Assembly: GCA_020465985.1 (NCBI GenBank)
Contig: JAANYP010007168.1
Span: 1-64,000, forward strand
DNA: 64,000 nt
DNA from: Centrapalus pauciflorus
Taxonomy: Eukaryota > Streptophyta > Magnoliopsida > Asterales > Asteraceae
Direction of reading: 5' to 3'
This document shows, piece after piece, positions 12,785 to 25,240 of this stretch. The position numbers and the translations under genes are program-made. The notes below the pieces were generated by a model, which saw only the letters and a program-made list of their open reading frames with translations, searched no databases and was not told where the DNA came from. Each line of letters begins with the position of its first letter. The stretch's first letter is position 1.

Positions 12785-13347
12785 TGTAACACCCTCTAAA
12801 CCCAACTAAAAGGCACGTCATTTACAATGCACAGGTGGCATTAACGCAATCACAATCCATATCATAATGTCTAGATTTACACATATGCTGATTAATTAAG
12901 ACACACATTAACCACAGTGTCTAGAAGACAACCCAACACACAAGACCCGACCCAAACCCGATATTCACATACAACCCAGTATCATTTATCCCAAAGTTTC
13001 CAACAGAGTAGTCACATACAAAAGTAGAATCTCTCGTTCGCAGCAAGTCAAGCTCCTATCTTCGCTCAGGAGCCGGCGGTCCTATCTTCGGTTCCCCTGA
13101 TACACACATCAGACTCGAATACGTAAGCTTCGCAGCTCGTGAGTACACAAGGGTTAGACACTGCACAGATCACATAATCACATATGCATGTCACATGGCA
13201 GCCCTACACTACACGGCATAACACATGCCAGCGAGTCTCTAATCAGAGACCCTAGAGATCCATTACAGGAAGAGATTCTCATCTCCATTGGGGAATCCCT
13301 CCCCCCTGGAGCCGAGCCACGCCCGTGGAGGCTAACAGGAGTAACGG

Positions 13348-13421
<74 letters not shown>

Positions 13422-13474
13422 GGGAACCCTACACAGGATTAAACAGAGCTACACAGCTCCCACGGTAACTCATC
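12785..13474 (-). repeat. 5' LTR of Gypsy G1, cut by Copia element 4
   Basis: Matches 6239-6919 closely. It stops exactly where Copia element 4 begins: the text reads AACTCATC here, while the uncut copy continues ...CATCGCAATAC at 6916. The remainder of this LTR is not found in the window. Confidence 0.88.
13352..13420. repeat. (TA)n microsatellite in the G1 5' LTR
   Basis: About 34 TA units. Homologous to the shorter run at 6816-6866. Confidence 0.97.
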
Positions 13475-13821
13475 TGTTAGATTTATTATTTCGATCCTAG
13501 GAGTTGTTTTGTAATATTTATTATCATTGTATCTTGTCTTGTATTTAATTTCTATGTAATTTATGTTTAAGTAAAAGTCTAGGGGCCAAAGTTGCCAATG
13601 TTTGAAAGATAATTAAAGGAGCCTAGAAAAGGCTACTAGGGTTGCTTTTTGTATTCTCACGGTTGACAATTTGAAATACCATCAGCCGCCACTGTTCATT
13701 ATTCTCTCTACATTCATATGGTCTTCTTCTTTATCATATTACATTTATTGAGCTTGTTTCTTCATGTATATGATGAGAAAATCATTAAGGTGCTGAAAAT
13801 ATACGGGATTACGGTTTTACA
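13475..13821 (+). repeat. 5' LTR of Copia element 4
   Basis: 347 bp, starting TGTTAGATTTATT and ending GGTTTTACA. It is bounded left by the interrupted G1 LTR and right by the primer-binding site. No second copy is in the window, so the LTR call rests on the ends, the neighbouring PBS and the position of gag. Confidence 0.8.
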
Positions 13822-13822
13822 A

Positions 13823-13835
13823 TTGGTATCAGAGC
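13823..13835 (+). other. Primer-binding site of Copia element 4
   Basis: TTGGTATCAGAGC, one base after the LTR end. Complementary to initiator tRNA-Met. Confidence 0.9.
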
Positions 13836-14249
13836 TCAGAGGGGTGGATTTAAACTGAGTTATTCGGATTCTGCTGGGTTTTGAATGTGTTCTTCGTGTT
13901 CTTCCATTTTCAACCGGTTAGATCTTCTTTTTTCCCTTGTTTTTCGTATTTCTTGTGTTATAATGGTCCTATAAACATCACATTATCATTCTCTACTGAT
14001 TTTAAGCTCATTTAGTTCCATATTTTTGTTAAAATCATCAAGAATCGACCATTTTTAACTTTGAAAATATGGGTTGTTCAAGTGGGTTTTTCACGTGTTC
14101 ATGCTATTTTTAAGTGTTTTTTAGGTTGTTTTAAATCACTAAAAGGGTTTAAAATAGTTTATAAATCATTTAAAACTGATTTTAGGCTTTAAAACTGCTG
14201 AAAATCGAATTCTGCTCATTCTGCCTTAGAAATCGTGAAAAACCTGCTG

Positions 14250-14870
14250 TATTTCGGATTACTACTGTAGCATTTCGGACCACATAGGCACCTATTTCGG
14301 ACCTCAAATCATTCTAATTCGGACCTCATTTCGGTCCAATTCGGACCTTACCTAGGTGAATTTCGGACCCCCCATTAAGCTAATTTCGGACCCTACTTCG
14401 GTCCCATCCGAACTTCGGACCATCCGAAGTTCAGATTAGACTTTCCATTTTCACTGTTGGGCCTTGTAGTTAAATTTTTTCCAATTTCGGACCTCACCCA
14501 TTTCGGTCCATCCGAATTCGGTCCTTCCACTATTCCAATTTCGGTCCACACAAATTCGGTCCCTACACTGTTCATCCGAATTCGGTTCATTAGGTCCATC
14601 CGAAATTAGGTTCATCCAAACTTGGTCCCCAACCGAAATTAGGTTCATCCGAATTGGGACCTCTTCCGAATTCCAACCTCATCCGAACCATAGCCATCTG
14701 AATTACTGATTCATACGTCGGAAATCACCCATCCGAAATCACCCATCCGAATTCAAGCCATCCGAATTCGTTTCCCTCATCCGAAACACTGTTCATCCGA
14801 ATTCTACCATCCGAATTCAGAACCTTGTGTTTTCAGTCTAACCCATCCGTGTTCAGTTTCCACCTCTAAG
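14250..14870 (+). repeat. Leader cluster of TTCGG / CCGAA words in Copia element 4
   Basis: More than 30 copies of TTCGG or its complement CCGAA in about 600 bp between the primer-binding site and gag. Forms include ATTTCGGACC, TTCGGTCC and CATCCGAATTC. Forward copies dominate the first half and reverse copies the second half, so the RNA could fold back on itself. It has no useful ORF. The preceding 13836-14250 is AT-rich leader in which I see nothing else. Confidence 0.9.
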
Positions 14871-14904
14871 ATCTTCATATTCTTAATCAGCACCCATAAT
14901 CATA

Positions 14905-17792
14905 ATGTCTCGCGAAGCTCTTGTACTCGGATCTGAGAACAGACCACCAGTTCTCTATCCCGATGAGTACGAACAATGGAAATCCCGGCTTCTTAAATTC
15001 GTTGGAATGCAACCTCTCGGGAACTTGATGCTTCAATCTATATCCGAAGGACCCGTCATCTACTATCGTGAAATAGCTGCCAGACCTGAGGCTGACCCCC
15101 CTGTCCAAGCCTCAAAGGTTGAGAGGGAACCGGCAAATGACGCCGAGAGAGACCGACGCTGATAAGAGGGCCGAATATCTGATTTATCAAGCCCTCCCCA
15201 CTGATATTTTGGTCGGTGTAGACAGTAAAATGTCTGCAAAAGAAATGTGGGACGAGCTAGAGGTCCAAATGCTGGGGGCAGATCTCGATGATCGTGCCAA
15301 AATCGAGGAGGCGAAGGCTAAGTTTACGGAATTCCGCACCAAAGACGGGGAATCTCTGCAAGCCACATTCACCAGGTTCTGTGCAGTCCTTAACGAGTTG
15401 AACAAACTGCACATCAAGAAGGATAGGGATGATATCAACAACCAATTCTTTGCCGCCTTAGCCCCCGAGTGGCAGCTTGCATGTCGGGCCACGAAAAGAG
15501 TCCTGAACATTCCTGAGGTATCAATTAATGTCGTCTTTAAGGAGCTCAAGAAATATCAAGGTGATGTGGATCAACAGAAGCTGATGGCAAATCAATTGGC
15601 CTCTCTACTGCTATCAGCCAACACAGGGTTGAACGTCTCTGCTACAAATGTGGCAAACCAGGCCACTTTGCTAGGGAATGCAAGAACAACTTCGACCGAG
15701 ACGTCGTGTACTACGAGAGAAAGCTCGAGGCTGCCAAGAAGAGAACGGATGCATTAGCCCTCGTCGCCCAGGAAGGCTACTGGGATGCTGAAGATTCTGA
15801 CGACGAGGATGACAAGGGCAAGATTTGCTACATGGTTGATCGTATGGGGTTGGAGACATGTACTGATTTCTCTGCTGATAATTCAGATCATGCTGCTGAG
15901 GGGGAGATAATGAAAAATCCACCAGCATGTCTGATGGCAACAACCAACGATCCCGAATGCTCCACATCCGGTTCTGAGTCCAATGAGGTATATTCCTATT
16001 ACATTCCTGCACATGTAAATAAATTATTTGTAGATAATGAATGTACACTGCACACACAAATACTTGATCTACAAGATAGATTAAATGCTGAAACTGCAAG
16101 GTGTGTACAGGCTGAACATCAAGCTCATCTTTTGAAAGAATCATCTGAATTATATCATTCAAAGTGGTTAACTAATCATAATATTATAAAACAGATGTTA
16201 ATAGAAAAAGTAGATGTTCAAGATAGGAATATATACCTTGAATCGTGCATGGAAACCCTTTCAAAAGATAAACTCTCTTTAAAAGAAGAAATTTCTGTTC
16301 TTACAAAACAATTAGATGCGGTAAATATGGAAAATATAGATAGTTTAGAAAAATACTACTCAAGAATAAAGACCCTTGACGATGCATTTTTGAAAAGGGG
16401 TCAAACAGAACAAACTATCCATTTAAATCAGCCCAAAGAAACTAGGTTTTACCATTCTAAACAAGGAATTGGTTTTAAAAATCCTAAATATTTGGAAAAA
16501 GCACAAAATGTTTTACTTGTATTTTATGACATGAATTATATGGGAGCCGGTCTTAAATCTTTCTTTTTTGAGTCATCAAAAGAAGTTTTAAACCAAGAAA
16601 ATGAGAAACGTGTTGCGCGTAAAGATAAAGAAATTTTTTTCAATATGAAGAACTAAACGAGAGTTATTCTTCTAGAGTACCCACTTTAGAGGAAGATATC
16701 TCGTCAACTTATTCAGAAACTGAATTGAAAACTGAAACTGTAAAATCAACTCCTCAACTTTATATTCCTGCAAAAGTTCTTCAACAACAAATCATTGTTT
16801 TAGAAAAGGAACTGAAGTCATCTCGAGAGAAAGCACTTGATCTTCAAGATGCTCTTCTTAAGAGAGAAGAAGAATTGGTAAATCAACTTTTTCAACAATC
16901 TGTGGAAGTTACTGTCTACAGAGAAAATTTTGATATAGTTTCACAAAAATTGAAAGATCTTTCAAAAGAACGAACACCCTCTCATTCCATAAAAATTCCA
17001 TATGTGTCATCTGATAAAGGTAAGGCTAAAGCTGAATCTTCTTCTATCATTGTCAAAGGTGAGTGCTCAAAAGTTTTCAAAAATGAGGATCCTCAAAAGA
17101 CTCAGATTAAATCCAAGTCTTTTAAGAAACCCACTCACGACCAAAAAGAAAAGTCTGTCAAGTCTAAATCTTCCATGCTTACTGACTCTAATCGTTTTGT
17201 TCCTACAGATCATGTAAGGAGAGTCCCAAAAACCACCATGCAGGATTTTACAAGTTTTTTTGTGAAGAAGGCTTTAATGCCAAGTGAATTTGTTACTAGA
17301 GATAGGATGTCTGTAATCTCTAAAGACAATTTGTGTAACAATGCGTGTGACAATGTCTATAATGTTGAACCGAATTCTGCTATTCCGTTAAAGTACTCGT
17401 TCAGTGATTTGTTTAATCTATGTCCAACTAAATATAGACGACAGGTTCCTGAAATGAATGCTTTTGTGCCTTATCCTGTTAAACGTATTCGGAAAAAGAA
17501 AACAAAAAATAGTGCATCATCGGCCACAAACAAAGTTGAGAATTGTCCGTTGCCAAGGCCCAAAACCAAAGCAACGGTCAAACAGGTCTCAAAAAGACAA
17601 AAACCAAAGGCAATTTCAGCGCCTAATGTTCCAAAACCCAATAAATCCAATCTTCAATGGATTCCAAAGGGTTGTGCATTCGGACCACACACAAGTGCTA
17701 ATTGGGATTCTAAAACTGTACACGTGCCATATAAATCTGGAAACCCTAACAAAAAGGGACCCATATTGAGGTGGGTACCCAAGATTGTGTGA
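14905..17792 (+). pseudogene. Gag of Copia element 4 with long coiled coil (frameshifted)
   Basis: The start ATG at 14905 (MSREALVLGS) follows the leader. The UBN2-type gag domain runs to about 15600 but changes frame near 15110. Another shift near 15620 leads into a CCHC knuckle (CYKCGKPGHFAREC, 15640-15681), then 15706-16656: an acidic stretch and a coiled coil. A further shift near 16650 leads to 16725-17792, a lysine-rich basic tail ending in LRWVPKIV and a natural TGA. Large Gag proteins with coiled coils are typical of SIRE-type Copia elements. Three frame breaks make this copy inactive. Confidence 0.85.
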
Positions 17793-18020
17793 TCTTAATG
17801 CAGATAGTTCTTGGTTACTTCTGATCAAGACCCGTGCTTCAAAGAAATGGCTTCTAGTTACCTTAGACTAGGACCCGTTCTTTTGCTTGTCGGTTGTGCT
17901 TAAATCGACACGTCTGGCTTCTGTGCACACAGCCCAGGACCCGGTCTTAACTCATCATGTTTTCTGAACATCTCGGTTCAGAACACGGTTTGATTGTGAA
18001 TTAAAAATGGATGTGTTTGA

Positions 18021-20039
18021 ATGCATATAGTTTTTCATTTTATGAATTTATGTGTTTTTCAGGCTAAGTCCATTTGGTATATGGATTCGGGTTGCTCCAA
18101 GCACATGACTGGAAGAAGAGAATTGCTGTCCAACGTTGTTGAACAGTATTGCGGAACTGTGAAATTCGGGAACAACCATCAGGCTCACATAAAAGGATAC
18201 GGGGACTTAGTTCTAAATAATCTGGTCATCAAGGACGTTGACTATGTTGAGGGGTTATCTCATAATCTTTTTAGCATAGGACAGCTCTGCGACAAAGGAC
18301 TAGAAGTAACGTTTAGGGCTAAGAACTGTAGTGTTAAGAGCATGGATGGAAAAGAAATCTTAACTGGTTCCCGAAACTCTAACCTTTACACCATTGACGT
18401 AGCTAAGCTAATAGTGAAGGATAACATCTGCCTACTATCAAAAGCCTCGTCAAAAGACTCTTGGTTGTGGCATCGAAGATTATCCCATTTGAATTTTGAC
18501 AATATCAACAAGCTGGCTGTGAAACAATTGGTCAAAGGACTTCCTGAATTGCGCTTTGAAAAGGACCATCTGTGTGGAGCGTGTGAGAAAGGAAAAATGA
18601 AACGATCATCTCACAAACCAAAGCCCGAACCATCAACAAAAAGAGTATTGGAGTTACTACATATGGATTTATGCGGACCGATGAGAACTCAAAGCATAAA
18701 TGGAAAACGATATGTGTTGGTTATCGTTGATGATTATTCTCGATACACCTGGGTCAGGTTCTTGCGTTCCAAGGACGAGACAGCTCAAGAAATCATTGAT
18801 TTTATCAAGAGTGTCGAGACCCAACAGCAGCTGTCAGTGCAATCAATCAGATCAGATAACGGCACGGAGTTCAAGAACTCAGTAGTGGAGGGCTTCCTTC
18901 GATCCAAAGGTGTTCAGCATCAATACTCTGCTGCTCGAACACCTCAACAAAATGGGGTCGTGGAAAGGCGTAACCGTACGCTAGTGGAAGCCGCTCGTAC
19001 AATGCTCACATACTCAAAGCTACCTCCGTTCTTGTGGGCCGAAGCCGTATCAACAGCATGCTATACACAAAATCGCTTCATCATCCATAAGCGCTTTAAC
19101 AAAACTCCTTACCAACTATTTTTGAATAAAGTACCATTCATCAAGTACTTACGTGTATTTGGTTGCAGGTGCTATGTGCTGAACGACAAAGACAACCTCG
19201 GGAAATATAACGAAAAGGCGGATGAAGCGATCTTCATTGGATACTCCTACAACTCGAAGGCATATCGCGCATTCAATACCCGAACCAGAACAGTCAATGA
19301 AAGTGTGCACGTCACATTTGATGAGTTGGCTGAACTGGCACCCGAAGTTGATCAATCAGGACCACGCATTACTCAAATGCCTGGAGACTCTTCAAATAAC
19401 CCCATTTCTTTTTCATCTTCTGATTTGGTTAATTTATTTGATCCTTTTTATGTTGAATTTTTCGGTCCTAACGCTAGTGTGTCTAATGTTGTCAATAATG
19501 TAGGTGATCCTTCAAATTCAACTGCGCCGCAAAGTTTCTCCGCTCCATCATCTTCAACGTATCCTCATCCGTCCACATCATCCACCGACACATCCGCAGT
19601 TGAATCTACTCCTATAATACCCTCACATATAATACCAACAATTCTTCCTTCACCTGAACACTCGGGAATCGAACCTGAACCAGTGGTACCTTCATTTGAA
19701 ACCATTGACCATGAATCCTCATCCATCCCCACATTAACCACAGAGGTTCCATCCCGAGCACCCCTTCCACACAAGATCAAATGGACCCGAAGTCACCCAA
19801 CAGAGCAAATCATTGGTGACGTATCAACAGGAGTCCAAACTCGTAGGGCATCTGCTAATGAATGCCTCTTCGCATCATTCTTGAGTATGATAGAGCCCGC
19901 TCGTGTGGATGAAGCCCTGACAGATCCAGATTGGATAGTTGCAATGCAAGAGGAACTCAACCAGTTTGAACAGCTACGAGTATGGCGGTTAGTTCCCAAG
20001 CCAAAAGACCGTACAGTCATCGCAACGAAGTGGATCTTT
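18021..20039 (+). pseudogene. Protease / integrase and start of reverse transcriptase, Copia element 4
   Basis: Open frame, same as the Gag tail but 228 nt beyond its stop. The protease active site is in WYMDSGCSKHMTG. The GAG-pre-integrase segment (LWHRRLSHLNF, CGACEKGKMKR) precedes the integrase core, with Asp at about residue 216 (HMDLCGP), Asp 279 (SDNGTEF) and Glu 315 (GVVERRN). The last two are 35 residues apart, as in a DD35E core. A serine/proline-rich linker follows. RT begins (MQEELNQFEQ, KWIF) and stops at 20039; the residues after that come from the inserted LTR block. The spacer 17793-18020 has no ORF of its own but holds a pyrimidine-rich tract ending in CAG at 18060-18062. Confidence 0.88.
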
Positions 20040-21281
20040 TGTGACACCCTTGCCACATTAACCACCAATTATAATTCACCCAGGATTACTTCATCAACAA
20101 ACAGATGACATAATGATCTGATAGCTTAAATTACAGTGCGGAAGCATAAAATACATAATAAAGTAATACAAATTTGTCATACACCCTACGGTGCTACATA
20201 GGTTACAAGTCTAAGTCTACAAACTCATAAGTATTACATCATTCCCAAATTTATTACAACATTAATTCCATAAACCAAATACCAAGTTAAACAGTAGAAA
20301 TCTTCAAATACTTCAATAAACGTCCTAGCTAGACGGTCCCGCAGCGGATTTCCCTTTTCCTGTAAAAATACAACAACTGAAGGGTAAGCTAAAGCTTAGT
20401 GAATACCATATGATTTTACACATTCTACAAATCATTGTGATGCCACCCGGAGTAACCGCGGTAACACATACCGTATACTCCACACGTACCCAAGGTACGC
20501 AAACCCGAGCCGCAGCTCCTTCGAGTTGACACTCGGCATAAGAAAACCAACCATCTGAGGCAGACATTACATCGGGGATGACTTACTGTCTATCCTGACC
20601 ACAGAGGTGTCAAACCCTTGGACATATAGTACAGTAACATCAGAGTTCAGATGCGACCACGCAGGTCCATCAATAAGATGCACAACAAATGAACGGACAT
20701 GCAACAAGTATGAATGTGCATCAATACATATACGCAAGTTAGTAGAATGCCAAATGAATATGAAACAACATGCCTCAGCAGGCAATGCAAATGCAGCAAT
20801 GTTAAAATCAAAGGTACTCACAGTGGGTGCGTTATTAATCTTTAAGCAATATTATCTCTCCGGGCTTTCAACCGGACTCCCCAAGTACCCCACTGTGGGT
20901 TAAACAACACCACAAGGGACCTGTTACATTTCCATATGATAAACATATCATTATTACGTGTTCTTTAACAAATTGGCATCAATTTGTACAATCATAAGTA
21001 TTACAACATTTCAGAACCGACACCCGGAACTCATATTTAAATCCACTTTCTGAATGATCTCATTGGTCCCAATTAATCCCTTTAATAATACCATAAATCT
21101 CTCGTTTTATAATGAGTCTCGCTAAGTTTCCCAATTCATCGTGTTAACCCGTCAAAATTATATTGAAGTTTATACTTTAATTTCCAATATTTGAGATTGC
21201 CAAAAATGTCCATAATATGTCTGAATTATAGAATATCCGACCGTTTCTATTTATTTTCACAATTAAAACCCAACCGAATTG

Positions 21282-21590
<309 letters not shown>

Positions 21591-21649
21591 ATATTTATTG
21601 TATCTGGAAAACATATGGTTTCTGTATACATGAAAAGGTTTCAATAGTG

Positions 21650-21910
21650 TAAGGTTTCAGTTTCCAGTTTCGGTACTTGTGTGTGTGAGTTTCGGTATAC
21701 TACCGAAACTATAAAAGTTTCGGTACCTTCCCATGGTTTCGGTACATGCTAAGAGTTTCAGTATTGGTTCTGAGTTTCGGTATATAAATATGCATGTATA
21801 TAGTTTCGGTATTGAGGGTGGGGTTTCGGTAGTTTTGGGGTTTCGGTACCCACTCATACCGAAACCTATGGGGTTTCGGTATTCCCTTATGGTTTCGGTA
21901 TCTCCCACTA
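21650..21910. repeat. TTTCGGTA word cluster
   Basis: Ten copies of TTTCGGTA and two reverse copies (TACCGAAA) in 260 bp, at irregular spacing. One pair forms the palindrome-like TTTCGGTATACTACCGAAA. It is not a simple tandem repeat, because the sequence between the words differs. Confidence 0.9.
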
Positions 21911-23739
21911 ATCTCAGTACTTAAGCACGCACACATACAGATCATATAAAATTTTCTCAAAATCATAAGATTTCTCTTGAATTTGAACCCGAAATTTTGT
22001 ACACAACTTCCACAATACTAGATTTACATAAACCCACAATAATATCTAACATCCATCAACATTTTGAATCCAAAAATTTCAGATTCGGTTTTCATCCAAA
22101 ACCGAACTATAAACTCTTAAATTCACGATTTGAAGAGATATTTACCTTAAATTGCTTGTTGTAATGTATATAATTCCTTCTAAACAGCTTGAATCCCGAT
22201 TTTCAGCTTTCAATTTGAAGTTTTCGTTGATTTCTTGCTTTGATGGTACACGAACCGTGGTTTTCTTTTTAGAGAGAAGAATAGAGCAGGGAGAAGATAG
22301 AGAGAGTTGAAATAAAAATAAAAAGACTTATGTCGTGGCCTTGCCCTTATCGGCAGGACCTGTAAAATATAAGTCCCCCAACAGGGTAAGCAATCGCCTA
22401 GCGAGTAACAAATTTAAAAACACAACATACACATATAACAATGGTAGAATAATTGTTGGACATAGATAAAATATACTACAGTTCCGGCTCGCCCGGAATA
22501 ATTCACGGCTCGCCCGTGGAGACATATCTAGGCATGCGGCTCGCCCGACATGCTAGCGCACCGACTCGCTCGGTGTGTGTTTTGCCACACGAAGTAGCAT
22601 CACACTCTCATAGATGTCTCATAATATCTCCATCACAGTATGCATACTGGAGTATCTCACATATAGACTCATGGTAATAATTTAACATGGCAAAGCAATC
22701 TCAATAATTTTATCATGGCAATATAAAAGAATTCTCATGGCAATCATAATAAGTCAGATATTAAGTTCAAGTAGTTACATATGAATATTATGCATTTAAA
22801 TAAGTTACTCACATAGCCTGCAAATCAGCACGTTCCATAGTTTGCCTCAATCTTGAAGTTCGGTATAAACTCTAACAATAATATTCAAGCTCTAGCCAAA
22901 GCCCAACACAACACTACTGTAGTCCTGATACCATAATATAAAATTTCACTATTAATATTTAACCATTTACGATATGTGTTTAATTTAGTCATTCCCGTTT
23001 TATCCAATATTCACGTTTATTATTAACAAAGTTATTTTGACCTTCGAATTTAATTTATAACGTAAGAGTCCCAATTAATATAAGTTTCTCTTGTAAAAGT
23101 TTAGATAAATATTTAAATTAACTATTCGTGTTTATCTACTAAATAATCTCTAAATAACTTAATAATTTAATATTCAAATCCATTTAAACATTAAGTAGTC
23201 TCTCAATCATAATTCAATTATATTAACCCACAACTAAAGCAAGATGAATCAACCTATATATATTTTAGTTAGTTAAAGTTCAAAAGATAAATAAATTAAT
23301 TATCTAACTTCACCAATTATATTAGTCCACACTAATATAAATAAGCCAAAACTATGAAATTAGTGGCAACCCAAACCAATAGTAGTGCAACCCATCTAAT
23401 TCGTTTATCTATTTTCTTAGCCCATATGAAATAATTATAACATTTATAAATTGACCAACCCAATCAATAAAATAAATGAGTCCATCTAATTTAAATTTGG
23501 TCCAAATCTTACTTAATTAAAATCCAAAAATATTGTCCAACTACTTAATCTAGCCCAAATTTCATTTTAATTAAAAAAAAAACCCAAATCTCAATTTTAA
23601 TTCAAAGGCCAATGTCTAATTTAATTCAAGGCTCATCTTACTTTTTAACATGTGTGTGTGTCGTGAGCAGTGGCAAAAGAAAGGGAAAAAAAATCAGAAT
23701 GGTGGAGCAGGTACAGACAAGCACGACCAAGAGAGAAGA

Positions 23740-23815
23740 AAAGAGGGCAAGGCGGCCGCCGGCCGGCCACTGGCGGCGGCGTCGCTCCCCTGCCGGTCGG
23801 ATTCCAGTATATAAC
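23740..23815 (-). promoter_or_regulatory. TATA-like box and GC-rich presumed start region in the long LTR
   Basis: On the minus strand, GAGTTATATACTGG (TATA core at 23806-23812) is followed by an abruptly GC-rich stretch of about 55 bp in otherwise AT-rich DNA. About 670 bp separate it from the LTR start, a plausible U3 length. This is inference from composition and position only. Confidence 0.4.
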
Positions 23816-24483
23816 TCACCCCATCTCCATCTTTCATATTTGATTCTCTTTTATAGATTTCAACCCTTTTTTTTTTCATCTAAATCCAAAATATCATTTA
23901 ACTTTGTTTTAAGAGATTTTAATATCAAATCTTTCATGTAATCATAATGTAACATCATATTCTTCTTTCTAATAGCATTTCTATCATTTTGATATCAGAT
24001 TTCAGATTTTTTCTTAAACCCACTTTGAAGCTTCAACAATGGTGATGGGTTTGGAATGAAGAAGATGATGAATATAATGGTCAATAGGCATTTATTTTCA
24101 GTTTATAAACATAACAAAAAAAATCAAAGTGACGAGGATTGAATGTTATAGTTACCTCAAGGGTTATGAAGAACAATAAAGAGGTTGATGGAGGAGCTTC
24201 TCTCCCAATGCTCCAACCACTAATTCTTTAACTTAAAAGCTTTTCTATGTATGTAAACCACAATTTGGAATGATATAGTAAAAGATGAAGGTTGAAATTT
24301 ATAAAGAAGGCTAATAAGACAATGAGGGAACAAAAGAAAAGCCTCCATTGGTTTATCTTGATCATGGTAGCAAGTCTAGTGATGTGCAGAATTGTCTCCA
24401 AGTGAGACAAAATACAACTCCAAAATAATACTTTTAAATCATTTATCACATTAATTATATAATCTAAATTTTGGGATGTTACA

Positions 24484-24790
24484 TGTTAGTAGTATTTCTG
24501 TGTAATTACAAAGTTCGAGCTGCCAGTTCAACAAACTCGAGCTGCTAGTTCAAAAGTTCAAGCTGCCAGAGTTAAAAGTTCAATGTGTTCATCAGATTGA
24601 TAACAGAAAGTTCTGAAATTCAGGAAGTGATATACATTTCAAGATTTGAAGATCTTCCAAGCATATCTACTACCAGAGAAATCAGAGTCCGTCAAGGAAA
24701 CAAATCAGAAGGATATAAATATAGATAGACTAGGTCTTTCTATTGTAATCGTGGTGCTTAAGTTTTTCATTATTGTGTTTAAAGCATCAG
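24484..24790 (+). repeat. Degenerate LTR fragment of the Copia element 1/2 family
   Basis: Resembles element 2 LTR positions from about 50 onward: TTCGAGCTGCCAGTTC, CTCGAGCTGCTAG and TTCAAGCTGCCAGAG, then the CATATCTACTACC and TCAAGGAAACA segments and the TATAAATATAGA box region. It ends near 24790 without the LTR terminus. The AAGCTG/GAGCTG word is present four times. Confidence 0.7.
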
Positions 24791-25240
24791 GATTCCAAAC
24801 AATAATGTGAAAATATCATTAATAGGATTCCAAAGTCAATCATTAAGAGACCAATGTTAGAAAAACACATATTTATACAATTTCTTGAAAAATGTAACAT
24901 TTTTCTTAAAAATGTAAAATTCCAGCAATTAGAAATTTTTCTTAAAAAAATGAGTATAAATCTCGAATGACTCTTAAAACTCCTCGAGTGACTCTTAATC
25001 AAACTCGAATGATGTGGAATGATTCTCGAATGAGCCTATGTACAAACTCGAATGGCCTAGAAAGATAAGGTCATAGCTTATACTTCTTGAAAACTTAAGG
25101 TTCACGAGGTGAATTACACAACGCATGATCTAGATCTTGGAACAATAGTCTTTACCCTTAAGACTTGAAGACATTAGTTGTACGATAAGAAGTGTATTAC
25201 ACTCACGGACCCTAAGAGCCTCCAACACATCTTGAACCAG
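24791..25240. other. Unassigned stretch with CTCGAATGA words
   Basis: No ORF or domain recognised. Between 24960 and 25060 the words CTCGAATG, TCGAGTGA and CTCGAATGA recur about six times, resembling the TCTCGAA cluster at 53930-54410. It may be a remnant of that family. Confidence 0.4.

Larger units (their letters stand above)
6239..13474 (-). mobile_element. Gypsy (Ty3) chromovirus-like element G1
   Basis: Minus-strand element with 3' LTR 6239-7984, polypurine tract, pol, gag, primer-binding site 12769-12780 and a partial 5' LTR 12785-13474. Domain order is gag, protease, reverse transcriptase, RNase H, integrase, as in Ty3/Gypsy. A chromodomain-like tail near 8000-8230 suggests a chromovirus, perhaps Tekay/Del-like. 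The two LTR segments differ by about 11 substitutions and two small indels in about 690 bp, so the element is fairly young. It is interrupted at both ends by Copia elements. Several nonsense changes disable its ORFs. Confidence 0.88.
13475..20039 (+). mobile_element. Copia element 4 (plus strand), 3'-truncated
   Basis: 5' LTR 13475-13821, primer-binding site, a long repetitive leader, gag with a long coiled coil, and pol up to the first residues of reverse transcriptase. It breaks off at 20039 against a long LTR-like block. It is inserted in the G1 5' LTR; the expected 5-bp duplication (TCATC on the left) cannot be tested because the 3' end is missing. Integrase is intact, gag has frameshifts. 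Confidence 0.88.

Noticed and set aside
17771..18062. Intron joining gag to pol in element 4 using GTGGGT at 17771
   Set aside because: Joining to the CAG at 18062 would shift the reading frame out of pol.
23612..23941. 109-residue ORF around the GC-rich patch
   Set aside because: Low-complexity basic peptide inside a long LTR; no domain and no conserved start.
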